Positions 62,201-64,000 of a stretch of 64,000 bases of DNA are shown one piece after another. Source of the stretch: Natrinema ejinorense (GTDB lineage Archaea > Halobacteriota > Halobacteria > Halobacteriales > Natrialbaceae). The position numbers and the translations under genes were made by a program. The stretch spans positions 806,001-870,000 of the forward strand of contig NZ_NXNI01000001.1 of the NCBI RefSeq assembly GCF_002494345.1, read 5' to 3'. How positions within the stretch are numbered: the stretch's first letter is position 1; each line of letters begins with the position of its first letter. The notes beneath the pieces are model-generated. The model ran no database searches, was not told the origin of the DNA, and saw only the letters and a program-made list of their open reading frames with translations.

Positions 62201-63197
62201 TCGAGAGGTCGTACTCGTGGTGGGGACCCGCGAGCTCCTCGAGGCGGTCGAGGAAGTACGGCGCGTCGAAGTCCTCGAAGTTCCAGCCCGTGAGGACGTC
62301 GGGGTCGGTTTCCTCGACGTACTCGATGAAGGCCTCGAGCATCGCTTCTTCCTCCGCGAAACACCGCACTTCGTGGTCGATTTCGCCCTCGATGGGTTCG
62401 TACGCCGTGATCTCGGTTGGAATCTCGCCGTCGCCGATCGGGGCCTCGTAGAGCCACATGACGTACTCGTCGCGATAGGAGTCGTGGCTGGTGAGACAGA
62501 CGATCGGCTCCTCGCCGTCCTCGGGGAATCCCGAGCGATCGTCGACCTCGATGTCGAAGGTGTTGACGCGCGGGTCGGCCTGCACGTCGGCCGCCTCGAC
62601 CTCGTCGTGGGGGACGACCAGCGAGTCGTCGTCGGCGCGGCGTTCGGGGACCCTGATCCCGCTGCGGACGTCCTTGTCGATCAGGAACCGGTTCGGGAAC
62701 AGGATGTCGGCCTCGTAGTGCTCGAACTCGTCGCGCACTTTCCCGACATCTCGGGGCGTCTGGCCGAAGATCTTGGTGAGGCTCTCGCCCCGGATGCTCT
62801 CGTAGGGTTCGCCGTCCTCGTCGTACTCCGCGCTGCCCGTGAGTCGCTCGTACTGCTCCTCGGGCGGTCGCTCGAGGCTCTCCGTCGGCGCGTAGAAGTA
62901 GGGTTTGAAGCCGACGATCTGTACGTGCTCTAACTCGCCCTCGGGTGTTCGTCCGAAGACGTGCATGATCGGTCGCTCCTCGTCGCCGTAGCCGGCGATC
63001 GTGTAATCGACCTGCATCACGGCAAGCTCGAGTTGGCCCGTCGATTCGGGGAGCGTCTCCTCGACGACATCGATCACCTCCGCAGCGTTCGAGCCGCCGT
63101 TGCCGGCGACGGCTACCGCCTCTTCCGTCGGCCGGTCGTCGGTCCCGTCGGAGTCGCCGCCGAACTCCGCGAGTCCGGTCTGGCCCGCCTCAGTCAT
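59223..63197 (-). CDS. polB: DNA polymerase B with intein
   Basis: The 1324-residue precursor holds a 912-residue family B replicative polymerase interrupted by an intein at residues 591-1002. The exonuclease motifs are NTFDIEVDDRSGF, NFEDFDAPYF and YNLRDVELC. Polymerase motif A is LDLKSLYPMCM. Motif B is QGAVKVIMN joined to SLYGVSG after splicing, and motif C is YGDTDSV. The C-terminus SGQEQTGLDQYW is a good PCNA-interacting (PIP) box, and the N-terminus (GQTGLAEF) is similar. The ATG at 63197 is preferred over an upstream start because of family length. It provides chromosomal DNA synthesis with 3'-5' proofreading. Confidence 0.95.
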   Translation of the reverse strand: MTEAGQTGLAEFGGDSDGTDDRPTEEAVAVAGNGGSNAAEVIDVVEETLPESTGQLELAVMQVDYTIAGYGDEERPIMHVFGRTPEGELEHVQIVGFKPYFYAPTESLERPPEEQYERLTGSAEYDEDGEPYESIRGESLTKIFGQTPRDVGKVRDEFEHYEADILFPNRFLIDKDVRSGIRVPERRADDDSLVVPHDEVEAADVQADPRVNTFDIEVDDRSGFPEDGEEPIVCLTSHDSYRDEYVMWLYEAPIGDGEIPTEITAYEPIEGEIDHEVRCFAEEEAMLEAFIEYVEETDPDVLTGWNFEDFDAPYFLDRLEELAGPHHEYDLSIDRLSRVDEVWRSNWGGPDIKGRIVFDLLYGYQRMVFSELDSYRLDAVGEEELGVGKERYAGDIGDLWEDDPTQLLEYNLRDVELCVELDRQQEIITFWDEVRSFVGCKLEDAPTPGDAVDMYVLHEAYGRFALPSKGQQEAGEEYEGGAVFEPITGVKENVTVLDLKSLYPMCMTTINASPETRVDPDEYDGETYVAPVGDDGIHFRKEPDGVMREMITELLAEREEKKELRNEHEPGSLEYEQYDRQQGAVKVIMNCFTPDTEVLTPSGVREITDLEIGDEVYSLDPETEELEIKSIVETHDYPDYDGGLIDIETSKIDFRVTPNHRMLVRKNETNGITEDEYSFVEAGNLDRATNYELPHGWAGPDGDKLEEVDLTELIDGEYEVWVRPSVHGRTFTAELGWTPRRVPKADVGKTGYVFTDEEFEDHREYIEAVCEMSFIHRESGRKWIPRTYDGDDFLDLLAWFVTEGNIYTSEDKQFGENFRGSATTVNLAQDKLPVADGGVDHHATIGELLDDMDFDYYVDDRCYTVTSKLLGDLLTSHCGDGSFEKRIPEFVFECSSQQKRRFLEVLIDGDGDRQVNSWRYTTSSDRLRDDILRLCAHLGVTANYNRDSGSWRIYVTEGSKNTLRMHRSASRSTADDGVCCVTVEDNHTLLAGRNGKFQFVGQSLYGVSGWERFRLYDKEAASAITATGREVIEFTETAANEEGYEVTYGDTDSVMLELGTDVSKAEAIETSFDLEDHINGRYDDFAREELGAEFHRFQIEFEKLYRRFFQAGKKKRYAGHITWKEGKDVNDVDIVGFEYQRSDIAPITKEVQHRVIEMIVREGDIEGAKEYVNGVIEDVLAGEISLEEIAIPGGIGKRLDNYDTDTAQVRGAKYANLLLGTNFQRGSKPKRLYLDRVDPSFFERLEAEEGFDARTDPRYGAFKRDPDVICFEYEDQIPEAFEVDYEKMLEKTLQGPIERILEALDISWEEVKSGQEQTGLDQYW
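60192..61427 (-). mobile_element. PolB intein with LAGLIDADG homing endonuclease
   Basis: The 412-residue intein lies between VKVIMN and SLYGVSG in polymerase motif B. Block A starts with Cys (CFTPDTEVLTPSGVREI), and block B contains FRVTPNHRMLV. The homing endonuclease has both LAGLIDADG helices (LLAWFVTEGNIY and LEVLIDGDGDRQ) with their acidic residues, so it may be active. The C-terminal end is ...TLLAGRNGKFQFVGQ, i.e. Gly-Gln before the +1 Ser instead of the usual His-Asn. The intein DNA looks less GC-rich than the host gene, as expected for a mobile insert. Confidence 0.93.
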
Positions 63198-63325
63198 GAT
63201 ACCGGGTTTTGCAGTCGCCGGATAAAAACCCCTCCGTCTGGAGTGGTCCCCAGTGACGACGCTCGACTCGTCGGACGACTGCCCGACGTCGGGAGTGCAG
63301 CGCCCACGTTTGCGGAAGCAGCAAG

Positions 63326-63335
63326 ACATATAAAT
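63326..63335 (+). promoter_or_regulatory. TATA element in the polB-DUF7331 intergenic region
   Basis: ACATATAAAT is centred about 50 bases before ATG 63381, giving a short leader. polB on the other strand more likely uses a TTTTTATCC element near 63226-63234, about 32 bases before its ATG. Confidence 0.45.
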
Positions 63336-63380
63336 TGGTAACACATAGCATAGATTCAGGTGACCGATGTGTCCACCCAT

Positions 63381-63545
63381 ATGAACGACGACGTGACGGA
63401 TCAGCGCGAACCGAGTAGTGAACCCGCGGGGACCGCAACGATCGAGTCCTACGAGACCGAAGACGGCGTCGTCTTCTATGACGCCGAGAATCCGCTGGCG
63501 TGGGTAGAGACCTCCCGGACGCTTACTCTCGAGGAACTGGCCTGA
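63381..63545 (+). CDS. DUF7331 family small protein
   Basis: The 54-residue protein has an acidic disordered start and the conserved core IESYETEDGVVFYDAENPLA ending in WVETSRTLTLEEL. It matches a haloarchaeal family recalled as DUF7331. It has no membrane helix or signal and no known function. The gene is divergent from polB and may have its own TATA box at 63326-63335. Confidence 0.75.
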   Translation: MNDDVTDQREPSSEPAGTATIESYETEDGVVFYDAENPLAWVETSRTLTLEELA

Positions 63546-63680
63546 GACGGGCTGCTGTCGCTGTTTTTTCGTCGCACCCGCGACCGCTGTGGGGCTGGGA
63601 CGACACTGACTGACAGGAGTCCGGACGAAACGGCACTCGCGAAGCGAACGTTTTTCCTTCCGCTGGGCATCGTCTCGAAC

Positions 63681-64000
63681 GTGGTATTCGACCGGACCGA
63701 GAACGAGCCCGAGGAGTGGGACCCAGAGGAGGAGTTCTACGATCCCGAGAGCGACTCGTTGACGATTCCACAGGTCTCGATGGAGGACGACGATCCGGAC
63801 GACGACCTGGGCGAACTCACGAACCCGGTCGAGGCGCCAACCGTTTCGACCGGCGAAATGGACGTTCCCGACGAGATCCTCCAGACCTTCTGGGTGCTGG
63901 TGGTGGTGCTCAACGCCGCCGTGTTGCTCGTCTCGCTCGGTCTGTTGATCCTGGCCTTCGAGGGGAACCTGACCCGTGGGGGACCCCTCGTCGGTGGTGG
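63681..64000 (+). CDS. DUF7322 family protein (partial, runs off the window)
   Basis: The open frame from GTG 63681 continues past the window end, with 106 codons visible. It has a very acidic N-terminus (ENEPEEWDPEEEFYDPESDS) containing a proline-rich stretch, then EMDVPDEILQTFWVLVVVLN leading into one membrane helix (AVLLVSLGLLILAFEGNL). The order of acidic region and single helix matches a haloarchaeal family recalled as DUF7322. Function is unknown, and the C-terminus is not available. Confidence 0.65.
   Translation, partial: MVFDRTENEPEEWDPEEEFYDPESDSLTIPQVSMEDDDPDDDLGELTNPVEAPTVSTGEMDVPDEILQTFWVLVVVLNAAVLLVSLGLLILAFEGNLTRGGPLVGG

Noticed and set aside
1-64000. tRNA or rRNA genes
   Set aside because: I looked for T-loop-like GTTCRANNC with matching stems and for rRNA segments and found none convincing; a dedicated scan would be needed to exclude them fully.

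Overview
The window is a high-GC stretch of a haloarchaeal chromosome. The evidence is the strongly acidic proteins, the GC-rich third codon positions, short TATA boxes about 25-30 bases upstream of nearly leaderless starts, and many families known only from Halobacteria (HalOD1, DUF7504, DUF7547, DUF7331, DUF7556, DUF7322, TbsP). A genus in the Natrialba/Natrinema/Haloterrigena group is plausible, but nothing here proves it. No rRNA, tRNA, CRISPR array, complete insertion sequence or prophage was seen. The only intact mobile element is an intein in DNA polymerase B.

Layout. 1-3.5 kb: two heme-copper-oxidase-like membrane proteins, a divergent MIP18/DUF59-like protein and the remnant of a cation/proton antiporter. 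3.7-6.9 kb: HalOD1, an RNase-H-fold nuclease, DUF7504 and DUF7547 proteins. 7.0-10.3 kb: a tandem duplication of a two-gene beta-ketothiolase unit (catalytic subunit plus DUF35/OB-fold subunit). 10.5-16 kb: hflX, a FUN14 protein, SBDS, then the proteasome/RNase P cluster (rnp3, a methyltransferase, rnp2, psmA), which looks like the archaeal exosome superoperon without exosome genes. 16-20 kb: the regulator TbsP and a CHAT-family putative protease. 20-24.5 kb: the one-carbon genes glyA and folD around a hydrolase.

24.8-35 kb: a repeat-rich lipoprotein, small proteins, a strongly structured non-coding region (25.89-26.07 kb), a PadR regulator, an MgtC/DUF4010 membrane protein, a class III aminotransferase, a membrane-linked phosphoesterase, purD, a lipoprotein, an HTH/DUF7521 pair and a CPBP protease. 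35.3-39.7 kb: a nuclease-helicase operon matching the bacterial MrfB-MrfA DNA-repair pair. 39.7-42.6 kb: a thyA fragment, a lipoprotein and the thyA-folA dTMP/folate operon. 43-44.6 kb: two paralogous exported proteins with matching promoters. 44.8-57 kb: aconitase, a blue copper protein, a DUF255 thioredoxin-like protein, a phosphoribosyltransferase, an internally deleted NAD(P)HX dehydratase, a methyltransferase, a histidine kinase and a class V aminotransferase. 57.3-64 kb: cstA, PolB with its intein, and DUF7331 and DUF7322 proteins.

Several genes fit shared pathways. glyA, folD, thyA and folA together cover the serine-to-methylene-THF-to-dTMP cycle, and purD also draws on glycine. PolB and the MrfB-like nuclease both end in PCNA-binding-like motifs. 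The window also shows active gene turnover: one tandem duplication, three gene remnants and one in-frame internal deletion.
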